Part shown: positions 9,301 to 17,561 of the stretch, piece after piece
How positions within the stretch are numbered: position 1 is the first letter of the stretch
Layout: each line of letters begins with the position of its first letter
NCBI GenBank assembly: GCA_022826925.1
Contig: JAJDTX010000075.1
Coordinates: forward strand, 1-41,420
Direction of reading: 5' to 3'
Source of the DNA: Bryobacterales bacterium
Lineage (GTDB): Bacteria > Acidobacteriota > Terriglobia > Bryobacterales > UBA6623
Length of the DNA: 41,420 bases
Program-made: the position numbers and the translations under genes
The notes under the pieces: model-generated
Told to the model about the DNA's origin: nothing
Database searches by the model: none
Seen by the model: only the letters and a program-made list of their open reading frames with translations

Positions 9301-10045
9301 AGTCAGTCATCGAAACGCCGTCGATGGTGTAGTTGTTTCCCCTAAGGGGCCCGCCACCGAGCGACAGCAACGAGGAGTTTGTTTGGTCGGATTGCTTGAC
9401 CCAGACCGGGTTCCCTGTGTGCACCACGTTGGGTGTCGTCACGGCAAGGATGAACACGTTGCGCCCCGGTGAGGGCAGGACCTCGATCTGCTTGCGGTCG
9501 ATCGTCGAGGCAACTGACGCTGTGCCGTTCTCGATGAGGGGTGTTTCCGCGGTGACCGTGATGGTCTCCTCGACCCCGCCAACGTTCAACGTGATATCGG
9601 ACACCAAGAACGTGGAGATTCCGATCGTCAGCCCTTCTGCCACGAAGGAACTAAAGCCTGCAAGGTCTGCGCGGAGTGTGTAGACGCCGGGCTGGATGTT
9701 CGCGAAAGAATACTCTCCAGCCGCGTTGGAAACGGTCGAGCGGACAACCCCAGTCTCATCATTCACCAACGTCAGCTCTGCGTTCGGTATCAGTGCAGCG
9801 TTCGGATCCAGCACGATGCCCCGCACTCCACCCTGGAATGTCTGTGCGAGGGCCCCTAGGCAGCCTGCCAGCAGACCCGCCGCCAGACAGGCGGTCATCG
9901 CAGCGGCACGCCGGCTGGCGCTCGGTCCGGCGATCTCGCCCAGATGCGTTCTAGAGCGCGCCACCGGATGCTTGCCGGCGCGCGGGTGCAGCACTGGCTC
10001 CGCGGCCAGACGGTCGCGGCACCCCTCTCGACTTGGCACTTGCAT
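6398..10045 (-). CDS. TonB-dependent receptor, Oar-like
   Basis: An outer-membrane TonB-dependent receptor of about 1215 residues. In order: an N-terminal leader, a carboxypeptidase-regulatory-like beta-sandwich (from GGVRGIVLDPNAALIPNAEL to LNVGGVEETITVTAE), a plug with NNYTIDGVSMTD and EMGRTGGGVF, and a long beta-barrel ending in aromatic TKIVF, the usual outer-membrane C-terminus. The ligand is unknown; such receptors import carbohydrates or other bulky nutrients. The start is uncertain. TTG at 10072 and ATG at 10045 leave a long polar lead before the hydrophobic signal, while ATG at 9898 would begin directly at the signal (MTACLAAGLLAGCLGALAQ). Three 20-bp repeats lie just upstream at 10081-10140. 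The gene is convergent with the mutarotase gene and downstream of a second receptor on the same strand. Confidence 0.88.
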   Translation of the reverse strand: MQVPSREGCRDRLAAEPVLHPRAGKHPVARSRTHLGEIAGPSASRRAAAMTACLAAGLLAGCLGALAQTFQGGVRGIVLDPNAALIPNAELTLVNDETGVVRSTVSNAAGEYSFANIQPGVYTLRADLAGFSSFVAEGLTIGISTFLVSDITLNVGGVEETITVTAETPLIENGTASVASTIDRKQIEVLPSPGRNVFILAVTTPNVVHTGNPVWVKQSDQTNSSLLSLGGGPLRGNNYTIDGVSMTDLRNRSVIIPVFEAVQEMKVQTNTYDAEMGRTGGGVFNTIHRRGTNDWAGSALYQFRPGELNTFWRKLAYFQQRDFDSGLLRQQDLENAPYNLFGGSFGGPLSAGRTFFWLAAEGYSDHAIGNTTVTVPTPAEASGDFSQSRNAIYDPLSLTADGRRPAFANGRIPASSKDPAGSALAGLLATLGPGGQISTSGIQIVRAVQTTGNLSHAFNDRWHLSGTYLHYQSTEPLFGHYQDLLNSDTRPVFGIDSSTLGRDVHAVAINTTILPTATSVFTLRYGQTYFNDSWSNPAFGKDQFGAQLGIRGDFLDKLYAQEGFDGQFPKILVADFGNNGNALGGNSNSDVQWLSREISGTYGQFVGNHTLKWGGQWRRLGLHTANFGNGMVLRFAKKFTQGPDPAHPATGSGSALADLLLGIPDGGSATLAAPADLFLDYFGGFFQDDWRVSPDLVLNLGLRVEHETGLREDSDDFAVGWDRQSPFPLQVGLPPSLEGRLPGFPLRGGLMYAGLDGNPTHQWNPPAAKLGPRVGFAYSLNASTVIRGGFAVFWAPYAIPSGTGASETGTYGYTAVTDVEASVDGITPSESTASNPFPNGILDPVGNANGRLQNIGGDVYFNDQHRDSPYIKKWSLDLQREIGRGVALKVGYVGSQGTNLPIGGTFDSVVNINQLADDDLPLGDRLNERRPNPFFGDVRFGSFAEEQTLPLGQLLRPFPHFRNVYARHVSAGKSMYHGLRFELERRFSRAWGARLNYTHTRHRDNIYEANTLLESLTRAVYNTPDECAAGKCPVLESDYSLSRLHAPHLMNLNFMYQTRGSSKLLSGWSVSMATILRSGFPLVITQNENPLSAYGFSHQRPQSVEIAGGGDPARNPDQYVTARAVVPTDGLQLSQAPHTTDAVRSPALVNWDVSLEKRVPIRENINLSLRFEFINLLNQVNWRGPRTIFGSDTFGSIPGTRGFPRTFQMLTKIVF

Positions 10046-10080
10046 GCCTTGGGAACGCTTGTCGCGGGTCAACTCTTCAG

Positions 10081-10140
10081 CTTACAGTTCCGCTATACGG
10101 CTTACAGTTACGCTACTCAGCTTACAGTCGTTACGGTCGG
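10081..10140. repeat. Three tandem 20-bp repeats upstream of the TonB receptor
   Basis: CTTACAG recurs at 10081, 10101 and 10121, exactly 20 bases apart. The first two units also share the pattern of their remaining bases (CGCTA at the same offset); the third diverges. Read toward the receptor gene, each unit begins CTGTAAG. A 20-base period puts the sites on the same face of the helix, which suggests cooperative binding of a regulator (inference). Confidence 0.55.
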
Positions 10141-10278
10141 GCGTTAGATGGAACTTGCCGAAGATGGCCTTGCCCCGAGTGAGCCCGTGGCAGCATCGCA
10201 TCCGCTGAGATCCCGCAGATGGATCGGATCCAACGCGCAGATCGGGCCGAGGCTGCTTCCCCGCCCCGGCGGGCGCCC

Positions 10279-12990
10279 TCAAAACTCGACGCGCAGCGTG
10301 AAGCGGAACGCCCGGCCATCGTTGAGGGTGTTCGTGATGGCCCCGAACGTCCGCGAAGCCAGGTTGATGTCCGGCTCGGAGAATTGTGGGTGGTTGAGAG
10401 CGTTGAGTGACTCGGCGCGAAACAGCAAGGATCTCTGCTTGTCCAACAGGATCCGTCGCGAGAGTGCCATGTTGACGTTCCAGACACTGTCCTTGCGGAA
10501 TGTGTTACGCCCCAAGTCCCCGCCCAGATCGGTAGGCTGGATAAACTCGAAGGCGCTCGTAGGCAGAGCCGCCTTAGATCGGTCAGGGTGGTTCACGACA
10601 CGACCGAGGATCGATGGATCCAAGACGTTCGGCCTGTCGCTGCCCGCGCCATCCACGTTTCCAACCCCCGGCGAGTCTGATCCCGAACGAATCCCGAAGG
10701 GAGTGCCGGATTTCCAAAGCACAACCGAGCTCAGCTGCCATCCGCCGAAGATCGAGCGCACCCCAGGCGGGAGGCGGCGCCGGCCGGGCACCGCATAGCT
10801 GAGCCGAAGCAACGTCGCGTGCGGCTGGTGGTAATCACTCACGCCCTTCATGTAGCCCCAGCTGTCGAATTCCGTGGGACTGCGCCCCAGGCGCCCGTCG
10901 CGGCCCACCGCGGTGTTCGTGTAGTCGGCGCCTAAGTCGATCGCCTTGCTCCACCAGTAGGACGCGTCGAGGTTCAAGCCGGCCCAGCTGGGCACTCGAA
11001 GCGCAACCTTGGCAGCGTCGAAGTAGCCGATCGAACCGTTGAGGACGTGCAGCACATCGAAGTAGCGCGGATCCGGCCGCCTCTGGTTGACGGTGCGCGT
11101 GATTTGGGCGATGCCGGGGGTTGGGTGCGCCCGGTTCGTGTAGCGCTGGTTGAGCAGGCGATGCGAGCGACTACCGACGTAGCCGAGATCCAGCGTCCAG
11201 TCACGCCTCGGCTCGAAGGCCCACGACAGGTTGTACTGGTGGGAGTATGGCGTGGACAGTTCGGGGTCCAGGTGGTAGCGGTCGCTCCGCGCTGTCGGGT
11301 CTAGGTCGGCAGGAGAGAACTCGCGGAGGGGATCGATGAGATCCGGCGCATTGACCGACACCGACAGGACGCCCGGAGTGTTGAAGCGCGACTGCATGAA
11401 CGTGGCGTTGAACAACTGGCCGTAGTGCAAGCCGTACGCGCCGCGCAACACGCCCCAGCGGCCGCTAGGCTTGTAGGCGAAGCCCAGCGACGGGGCGAAA
11501 TTGTTCAAATCGGCGTCGTAAGGGATCTCACTTAGGGCATTGATCTCGCTGGGGCTGCCGACCGGCTCGTACCGCAGGCCCAGCTCCAGCGTGAACGCGG
11601 GAGTAACCTTCCAGTGGTCCTGAAGGTATAGCACCAGAGAACTGTTGCGAAAGCCGCGGTGGGCGTTGCCGATTGCGAAGCGGTACTGGCTAGCCGCCCC
11701 CGCCAGTAGATTCTCTACAGCGTTTCTTCCGAAGTCCGCGCGGAAGCTGAACGTGCCGCGGTGGTTGTTGCTCTCGAATCCGTTTACCTGCTTGCGCAGA
11801 GCCTCGCCACCAACGACAAGGTTGTGGCTGCCGGTGTTCCTTGCCAGCCGCGCACCATAGCGGAACAGGTTCTGCGCCCGGTCGATCGGGATGCTGCTGC
11901 TGGGCCCAATCGATTGCAAGATCCTACTGAACAGGAAGAATGGCCCTATAGAGGTTTCTTCGCGCACGAGCAGCGAGCCGATTCGCTCGAAGCCGGCCGT
12001 CACGTCCGTCGTCGTGTGCGGACTCCATGCGCGATTCCAGGTCGCCCTGGCGCTGTGATTTTTCGTGGTGGTGTCAGGATTCTGCCCGCCTACTAGTTGG
12101 AATGCCTCGACATGCTGCAGCGTGACATTGTATTTCAGCGTCAACCTGTCGCTTCCCAAGGTGTTATCCAGCACGGCGCTCACGCGGTCGTTATGGATCT
12201 TCTGGGGCGCGTTGGTGTTCAAGGCGCGGACGTTGATGTCCGTGCGGTTGGGCAGCTCTTCGGGGTATGCGCCCAACACCCGCTGGATCAGCGCCAGCTT
12301 GGCAGGATCGGTGGTGGTCGGGGTTCGTTCGTCTGCGGCGGGGACGAGGACGTTGCCGTTGACCTGTCCCAGCAGTCTGCGCTGGCTCATCTGGAGCGTC
12401 AGCGCCGACCGCTTGCCCAGAGGGGCGCCGAAATTGACGCCGTAGTCATTCGTTCGTGCCGGGCGGACGTCTCCAACCTGGAAAAACGACCGAGCCGACA
12501 GGGCGCTGTTCTGGTGGCTCCAGAACAACTCGGCCCGCGGCCGCGCCTGAGGTGCACTCCGCTGGTGCAGGCTGGGCTTGGGCGAGCCGCCGTACTCCAG
12601 TCCGAAGAACGAGTTTTCGGCAGCGAAATTCTCGACGATCGTCGCAGTGGCGCCCATGCGCCGCAACAGTTCCTTCAGCACGTTGTTGTCGATCAGCGTC
12701 AGCCGCACGTTCTCGTTGCGACGAGCCTCGCCGGACTCGCTGTCGAGCTCTCCGAGCAGGTTGAGGCGTGTCCGCTCGCCCGTGTCCACCTCGCCAGCCG
12801 GTCCAGCTGCATCGCCGTCGCCTGAGCCCTCAACGGGAGGGGTGGCGACTAAAGCTGTGGCAGCCGCATCCTCGGACTGCGCCTCAGGTTTCGGGGCGTC
12901 AGCGTCTTGGCCGAAGCACAAGGCCGCGAACGCAAGGTACGCGAGGCCCGGGACGAAAAAGTGTGAGCGGCGGCGCACGAGCGTGTCCAA
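10279..12990 (-). CDS. TonB-dependent receptor-like outer-membrane protein lacking a recognisable plug
   Basis: About 903 residues. A signal peptide (RRRSHFFVPGLAYLAFAALCFG) is followed by an Ala/Glu/Asp-rich segment, then a region with LNLLGELDSESGEARRNENV and VLKELLRRMGATATIVE in place of the usual regulatory-like and plug domains. A beta-barrel typical of acidobacterial Oar-like receptors comes next (LGLRYEPVGS, LDLGYVGSRSHRL, SLNALNHPQFSEP), ending in RVEF. TTG at 12990 is chosen because GAGGA precedes it by 5 bases; TTG at 13017 has no ribosome-binding site and would leave almost no space to the divergent enolase-family gene. GTG at 12978 is another option. The ligand is unknown. Divergence from an enolase-superfamily gene suggests a linked substrate. 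Confidence 0.82.
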   Translation of the reverse strand: MDTLVRRRSHFFVPGLAYLAFAALCFGQDADAPKPEAQSEDAAATALVATPPVEGSGDGDAAGPAGEVDTGERTRLNLLGELDSESGEARRNENVRLTLIDNNVLKELLRRMGATATIVENFAAENSFFGLEYGGSPKPSLHQRSAPQARPRAELFWSHQNSALSARSFFQVGDVRPARTNDYGVNFGAPLGKRSALTLQMSQRRLLGQVNGNVLVPAADERTPTTTDPAKLALIQRVLGAYPEELPNRTDINVRALNTNAPQKIHNDRVSAVLDNTLGSDRLTLKYNVTLQHVEAFQLVGGQNPDTTTKNHSARATWNRAWSPHTTTDVTAGFERIGSLLVREETSIGPFFLFSRILQSIGPSSSIPIDRAQNLFRYGARLARNTGSHNLVVGGEALRKQVNGFESNNHRGTFSFRADFGRNAVENLLAGAASQYRFAIGNAHRGFRNSSLVLYLQDHWKVTPAFTLELGLRYEPVGSPSEINALSEIPYDADLNNFAPSLGFAYKPSGRWGVLRGAYGLHYGQLFNATFMQSRFNTPGVLSVSVNAPDLIDPLREFSPADLDPTARSDRYHLDPELSTPYSHQYNLSWAFEPRRDWTLDLGYVGSRSHRLLNQRYTNRAHPTPGIAQITRTVNQRRPDPRYFDVLHVLNGSIGYFDAAKVALRVPSWAGLNLDASYWWSKAIDLGADYTNTAVGRDGRLGRSPTEFDSWGYMKGVSDYHQPHATLLRLSYAVPGRRRLPPGVRSIFGGWQLSSVVLWKSGTPFGIRSGSDSPGVGNVDGAGSDRPNVLDPSILGRVVNHPDRSKAALPTSAFEFIQPTDLGGDLGRNTFRKDSVWNVNMALSRRILLDKQRSLLFRAESLNALNHPQFSEPDINLASRTFGAITNTLNDGRAFRFTLRVEF

Positions 12991-13033
12991 TGCAGTCCTC
13001 GGAGAATCGGAGTTCAACTAAACTGTGACAATC

Positions 13034-14230
13034 ATGACACGTCGGACATGGCTTTGGGGTAGCGCCTTGGCAACCCTCCCACGCGTAGTGGCCGCTCGGC
13101 CCAACGGCACAGGTGTCATCGATGGACTCTCGGTCTACACGGCCGAGGTCGGGCCGAGGGCATGGGTATTGCTCGAATTGCGGACGAAGGAAGGCCTGAC
13201 CGGGCTCGGGGATGCCTCTGCCGGCGAACGCGTTCCAACCAAAGGCGCCGCTGTCGCTCGTACCGTATTCGAGACGATCCGCGGTCGCAGCCCGTTCGAG
13301 ATCGAGCGCCTTCGAAACGCCGCCCTGTTCAAGGTGGCCGCCGCCGACCCGCGCGAAAAGCGGCTCACGGCCGCCTACTGCTCCGCTCTGGAACAGTGCA
13401 TGTGGGACCTGCAAGGCAAGACACTCGGCCTTCCTTGCTACCAGCTCTTCGGCGGGAAATTGCGCGGCGCGATTCGCAACTATGCCAACATCAATCGGGC
13501 CACGCGGGGCGAGCAGCGCACGCCGGAGGGGTTTGCGGCCAACGCTTTCAAGGGCGTCGCGGCTGGCTTCGACGCGTTCAAGCTGGCCCCGTTCGACCAC
13601 ATGGCGCGAAATGAGAGCGATCCGGAGAAGTATGAAGAGGGAGTCCGGAGGGGCGTGGCGTTCGTGGCGGCCGTCAGAAGAGCGATCGGGAGCGGTCGCG
13701 ACCTGCTGATCGATGGCCACAGCCGCTTCAATTCCCAGCAAGCTCTGGAAGTGGCCGCTCGGCTCAGGCAGTATCGTCTCTATTGGATGGAGGAGATGTG
13801 CCGCTCGGCTGAGGATCTCGCACGGTTCAACGAGGCTGTCGACGTGCCCACCGCCGGAGGAGAGTCACTTTGGGGAATGAGTGAGTTTCTCAGGTATATT
13901 CAGAGCGGTACGGTAGATACGGTCATGCCCGACGTGAAGTATTGCGGCGGTATGTACGAGCTGAAGAAGATCGCCGCGATGGCCGAAGCAGCCGGCCTCC
14001 GAGTCGCGCCGCACGGCCCGGCCAGCCCTGTGGGGAACATGGCGGCCGCGCATGTCTGCGCCACCCTCCCCAACTTCGAGATCCTCGAACTGGCGTTTGG
14101 CGAGGTCCCGTGGAGAGCGGAGACGGTGGTTCCCGCCGAGGAGGTGCGCGGAGGCTTGCTCGCTGTCCCGGAACGGCCCGGGATCGGCTACGAAATGAAT
14201 CCCGAGCGCTGGCAGCGCTATTCCGCTTGA
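13034..14230 (+). CDS. Tat-exported enolase-superfamily (mandelate racemase-type) enzyme
   Basis: About 398 residues. Seen: D227 and H229 in IDGHSRF, E253 in WMEEM, E277 in GGES and H327 in APHGPASP, spaced 26, 24 and 50, which matches the metal ligands and catalytic His of galactonate-dehydratase-like enzymes. This predicts dehydration or epimerisation of a sugar acid or related carboxylate. The N-terminus (TRRTWLWGSALATLPRVVA) is a twin-arginine leader, so export is likely. ATG 13034 is preferred; GTG 13025 adds three residues. The gene is divergent from the receptor at 12990 with only about 43 bases between starts, and convergent with the M28-type gene, whose end is 16 bases away. The substrate is unknown. 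Confidence 0.85.
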   Translation: MTRRTWLWGSALATLPRVVAARPNGTGVIDGLSVYTAEVGPRAWVLLELRTKEGLTGLGDASAGERVPTKGAAVARTVFETIRGRSPFEIERLRNAALFKVAAADPREKRLTAAYCSALEQCMWDLQGKTLGLPCYQLFGGKLRGAIRNYANINRATRGEQRTPEGFAANAFKGVAAGFDAFKLAPFDHMARNESDPEKYEEGVRRGVAFVAAVRRAIGSGRDLLIDGHSRFNSQQALEVAARLRQYRLYWMEEMCRSAEDLARFNEAVDVPTAGGESLWGMSEFLRYIQSGTVDTVMPDVKYCGGMYELKKIAAMAEAAGLRVAPHGPASPVGNMAAAHVCATLPNFEILELAFGEVPWRAETVVPAEEVRGGLLAVPERPGIGYEMNPERWQRYSA

Positions 14231-14246
14231 CGCCGTCTGGCGTCTG

Positions 14247-15188
14247 TCACTGCGCTGGGTTGCGCCGCTGGAGGAAGGCTTCCAGCACGTGCAGGACGAT
14301 CGCGAAGCTGCGCTTGGACAGCTTGTCCAGCGAGTCCTGCGATGTGTGCCAGTAGGAGTTCAGAGGGCCGTAGTTGAAGTCGATCAGGTTTAGGCTTGGC
14401 ACGCCAACCTCCAGAAACGAAATGTGATCGTCCTGCACGTAGCCCAAGTTCGTGCGGAACGCAGCGGCGTAGCCCAGGTCGGAGGCGACATCCCAGACCT
14501 CGCGCCTGAGCGCCGCGTCAGAATTCCCTTCGTACAGGATGTCAAGGTCGCGATCCCCGATCATGTCCACGTTGATCAGTGCGCCGATCCGAGATGCCGT
14601 TCCGTCCGCGGCCCAGCGCTGTGCAAGCCTTCGGCTGCCATAGGTGTGGTCGCCGCCGCTCCATTCGACGATAGCCTCTTCACCGTCGAAGAAGGCTAGC
14701 CAGACGCCCTCGCGCCCTGCCCTGTCAAGCCGCTCGGCCAGCACCATCAGCAGGGCGGCCGACGAGCCGCCGTCGTTGGCGCCAACAAACTCGGGAGCGG
14801 CTATGGTGTCGTAGTGTCCGGAGATCACGATGATTGGCGAGTGCGACTCCGCGCCGAAACGAGCGACGATGTTGCGCATTGGCTTCGCGCCGTTCGGGGT
14901 CGCTGCCACGAAGCGGTCGACTTCGACGCTACAAGACAGCCGATCGAGATTCTCCACGATCATCTGGGCCTGCCGGCGAAGTTGGGCAGAGCCCGCCGGG
15001 CGGTTGCCCAATTCGACGAATCGGCCGGTCCACTCCATCGCTCGCTGTCCTGCCAGCACATACTCTTCCGGGGGTACGGCACCCGCGCTTGGTTGGGCGA
15101 TGCCGATACCAGTCCCGACCGCAACTGCAAAGAGTAGCCGCAGCAGCTGTCGGCAAGCCACGCGACATGCGTTCTGGTGTCGCATCAC
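14247..15188 (-). CDS. Exported M28-family protein, glutaminyl-peptide cyclotransferase-like
   Basis: A 313-residue zinc-dependent M28-fold protein with an N-terminal hydrophobic leader (LLRLLFAVAVGTGIGIA). Seen: H125 and D127 in GHYDT, D139 in GANDGG, E170/E171 in DGEEA, D208 in NVDMIGD, QDDH at 252-255 and YWHT with W280 and H281. The single-zinc pattern D139, E171, H281 with E170, D208 and W280 is that of glutaminyl cyclases rather than two-zinc aminopeptidases, so it may form N-terminal pyroglutamate; a peptidase role remains possible. The GTG at 15188 (or ATG at 15185) overlaps the stop of the methyltransferase upstream, indicating translational coupling. Confidence 0.82.
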   Translation of the reverse strand: MMRHQNACRVACRQLLRLLFAVAVGTGIGIAQPSAGAVPPEEYVLAGQRAMEWTGRFVELGNRPAGSAQLRRQAQMIVENLDRLSCSVEVDRFVAATPNGAKPMRNIVARFGAESHSPIIVISGHYDTIAAPEFVGANDGGSSAALLMVLAERLDRAGREGVWLAFFDGEEAIVEWSGGDHTYGSRRLAQRWAADGTASRIGALINVDMIGDRDLDILYEGNSDAALRREVWDVASDLGYAAAFRTNLGYVQDDHISFLEVGVPSLNLIDFNYGPLNSYWHTSQDSLDKLSKRSFAIVLHVLEAFLQRRNPAQ

Positions 15189-16330
15189 GGGGCGCGCTCC
15201 TCCGGAGGCGCGGCCGTTTCCGTGGCCGGGTTCGTGGCACCATCATCGCCCCCTTGACGATCTGGCTCTGGGACGTCGTCAATCCTGCGACGGGCCTCGA
15301 CTAGGATTGCGGGACCTGAATCGCTGGCCAGTTCCAAGAGGATCAAGGGGAACATAGCAATCGTGACTAGACAATAGGACAGATCTTTGAGGCCTTCGAC
15401 GATGCGGTTTTCCTGCACGCCTCTGACTTGTCGGAGATCCGGATCCAGCCAGGGGCAGAGGCTTGTGGCGAGGCAGAGGGCAGCCTCGATGATGGAACCA
15501 GTCCTGCGGCTGGCCACAACGAGTCCACAGCTGTCTAGCAATCGTTCGAGGCTGGCGTCGTCGAAACAGACGGGATGCCGTGGAATGTCGAAGCCCTCCC
15601 AGGCACCCGCGAGTAGCAGGGCCTGCCAAGAGTTCGCGTTGGGGACCTGGATGACCAGCCATCCGTCGGGAGCCAGCATCTCCAGCATGGCGTGGACGAC
15701 AGCTCTCGGGTCGTGCTCGTGCTCTAGGACGTGCTTGCCGACGATCACGTCATATGCGCCGCGACTGAAGTAGCCGTCGGGCATCCAGTCTTGTACGAGC
15801 GAATCCCCGGCAGATGAGAAACGCGAACTCAGCGGACGCGCCGTCGGAGTAGCCGCAACAGCCGCCAGACCGTGCCGGCGCAATGCCGATCCCAGCGGCG
15901 AGCCGCCGCCCAGATCGAGCACCGCTCCGCCGTGAGCGCGGCCCCGAATCACCGTTGCCATGCGCCTCGCGGCGAGCCGACGGCCCGCATTGATCAAGCG
16001 GCGTACTATGCTCGACGGATCATCGTCCCGAATCCGCTCAAGATTTAGCGTGGCCGGGTTCTGTGTCGGCGCCGGCCTGATGCGCACCAACCCGCAATCG
16101 ACACACTGGAGGACCTCGAAGGTCCCCGGCTGGCCCCGCAACCGATCACCGGCCGAAAACAGCACAATGCCGGATGGGCTCGAGCAGGACGGGCAGCGGT
16201 CGATATCCGGGAGCGCTCGGTCACCGTACGGTGCGCTTTCCTGTTGCACAGTCAATGATGAGGAAATCTGGATAGGCAGGGCGAGTGCTGTAGAACGCAA
16301 GTGCTCGGACGGCTTCGGCGCCGATTTCAT
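15185..16330 (-). CDS. Class I SAM-dependent methyltransferase with N-terminal zinc ribbon
   Basis: About 381 residues from ATG 16330. A CPSC...CVDC zinc ribbon (C46, C49, C76, C79) precedes a Rossmann-type methyltransferase domain with motif I VLDLGGGSPLG at 137-147 and the HVLEHEHDP segment typical of methyltransferase 11/23 proteins. A hydrophobic stretch near the C-terminus (LVTIAMFPLILLELA) may contact the membrane. Similar proteins often modify surface polysaccharides or lipids, but the substrate here is unknown. The frame extends to GTG 16444 with an ATG at 16402; no start has a clear ribosome-binding site. Its stop overlaps the start of the M28-type gene, so the two form an operon. 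Confidence 0.78.
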   Translation of the reverse strand: MKSAPKPSEHLRSTALALPIQISSSLTVQQESAPYGDRALPDIDRCPSCSSPSGIVLFSAGDRLRGQPGTFEVLQCVDCGLVRIRPAPTQNPATLNLERIRDDDPSSIVRRLINAGRRLAARRMATVIRGRAHGGAVLDLGGGSPLGSALRRHGLAAVAATPTARPLSSRFSSAGDSLVQDWMPDGYFSRGAYDVIVGKHVLEHEHDPRAVVHAMLEMLAPDGWLVIQVPNANSWQALLLAGAWEGFDIPRHPVCFDDASLERLLDSCGLVVASRRTGSIIEAALCLATSLCPWLDPDLRQVRGVQENRIVEGLKDLSYCLVTIAMFPLILLELASDSGPAILVEARRRIDDVPEPDRQGGDDGATNPATETAAPPEERAP

Positions 16331-16662
16331 TGCCAGCTGTCCGACCTGTGAACTGCCCCGGGGCTTCCCTTCTTCAAGGTACCCGAACGCGCCCCGCAGC
16401 ATGCCGGGCGTCGCCGCGTCTGGCCCGCCTGCTCGTTCCGGCACGGATCGGGACCCATCCAGGCAACAGCTGGGCGCGACTCAGGTCGGGCAGCAAGACC
16501 GACGCGGTGAAGTGTTGAAACTCATTGATTCCCGACCATTTGGCCAATTGTTGAGCATAGGGCAAGCGGGCCTCACACCTGACCGGACGCCCTGCGATGC
16601 CCGGTCTAGAGGAGAAGGCGGATTGGGTTTCTCAGATGTCTTGTAGAATTGGGCTGAGAGTG

Positions 16663-17532
16663 ATGGCCGAGGTCGAATCCATCGGAGACCTGCTCAAGGC
16701 CGCCAGGCTCGAGCAAGGATTTTCGATCGACCAAGTCGTCGAGCAGACGATGATCAATCGGCGCTACATCGTAGCGCTCGAGAGTGACGATCATTCAGCG
16801 ATCCCAGCTGACTTCTACGCCATCAGCTTCTTGCGTCAGTACTCGAGAGCTTTGGGTCTGCCGAGCGACGACTTGGTCGATGCGCTGCGTCAAAAGCTCG
16901 CAGAGGTCGACGAGATCCCCGCGGAGCCTTTCTCAATCCAGCTGAGGCCGCCCTCGCACGCGTTGCGGGCAGCAGCGTTCGAGAAGCTTCGTCGATGGAC
17001 CGGTGAGTTCATCGTCAACCGGGCGAACGCAGTCGTTGCAGGCATCCTGATGCTGGCCGGAGGCTTGGGATGGTGGTATGTCGGGCACTCAGAGACGGTT
17101 GTGACCGCAACTCCGGCGGAGGCGGCCGGCGCGGAGAGCCCGAGGGCCACTGAGGCGGATGGCGAAGTCGCGGCAGCGCCCAGAACGGTGGTTGCCCAGC
17201 GCGCAACACCGGGCAGCGCGTCCGTGGCCCGAACTTCCGAACCTGTTCCTCTCGGCGCATCCGAGACACTGGCGATCCAAATCCGGGCGTCTGGCGAGGT
17301 CTGGGTGCGAGGGGTCGTTGACGGAGGCCGGCCTCAAGAGGCGATCCTGCAAGCCGGCAATGTGCGCACGTTTCGAGCGCAAGAGCGCCTGCAGTTCACC
17401 GCAGGCAACGCGGGAGCGATCACGCTAGTGGTCAACGGACAGGTGCAGGACTCCATCGGCGAGCGGGGGCAGGTCCGGCACATCCAGGTCGACCGCGACG
17501 GATGGAAGGCCCTTCCGCCGGGTTCGTTCTAG
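16663..17532 (+). CDS. RodZ-like helix-turn-helix membrane protein
   Basis: A 289-residue protein with the RodZ layout: a cytoplasmic helix-turn-helix of the HTH_25 type (about 5-75, IGDLLKAARLEQGFSIDQVV and INRRYIVALES), a linker, one membrane segment (about 121-140, ANAVVAGILMLAGGLGWWYV), an Ala/Thr/Pro-rich spacer and a C-terminal beta domain of the DUF4115 type (about 200-275). RodZ links MreB to the cell-wall machinery and sets cell shape; this role is inferred from layout. ATG 16663 is chosen because it starts at the conserved domain; the frame is open back to 16597. A TAGAAT element at 16644-16649 lies only 14 bases before the ATG, so the leader may be very short. Confidence 0.8.
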   Translation: MAEVESIGDLLKAARLEQGFSIDQVVEQTMINRRYIVALESDDHSAIPADFYAISFLRQYSRALGLPSDDLVDALRQKLAEVDEIPAEPFSIQLRPPSHALRAAAFEKLRRWTGEFIVNRANAVVAGILMLAGGLGWWYVGHSETVVTATPAEAAGAESPRATEADGEVAAAPRTVVAQRATPGSASVARTSEPVPLGASETLAIQIRASGEVWVRGVVDGGRPQEAILQAGNVRTFRAQERLQFTAGNAGAITLVVNGQVQDSIGERGQVRHIQVDRDGWKALPPGSF

Positions 17533-17561
17533 CGGCCGCGACCTCCAGGAGGCTAGCCGGC

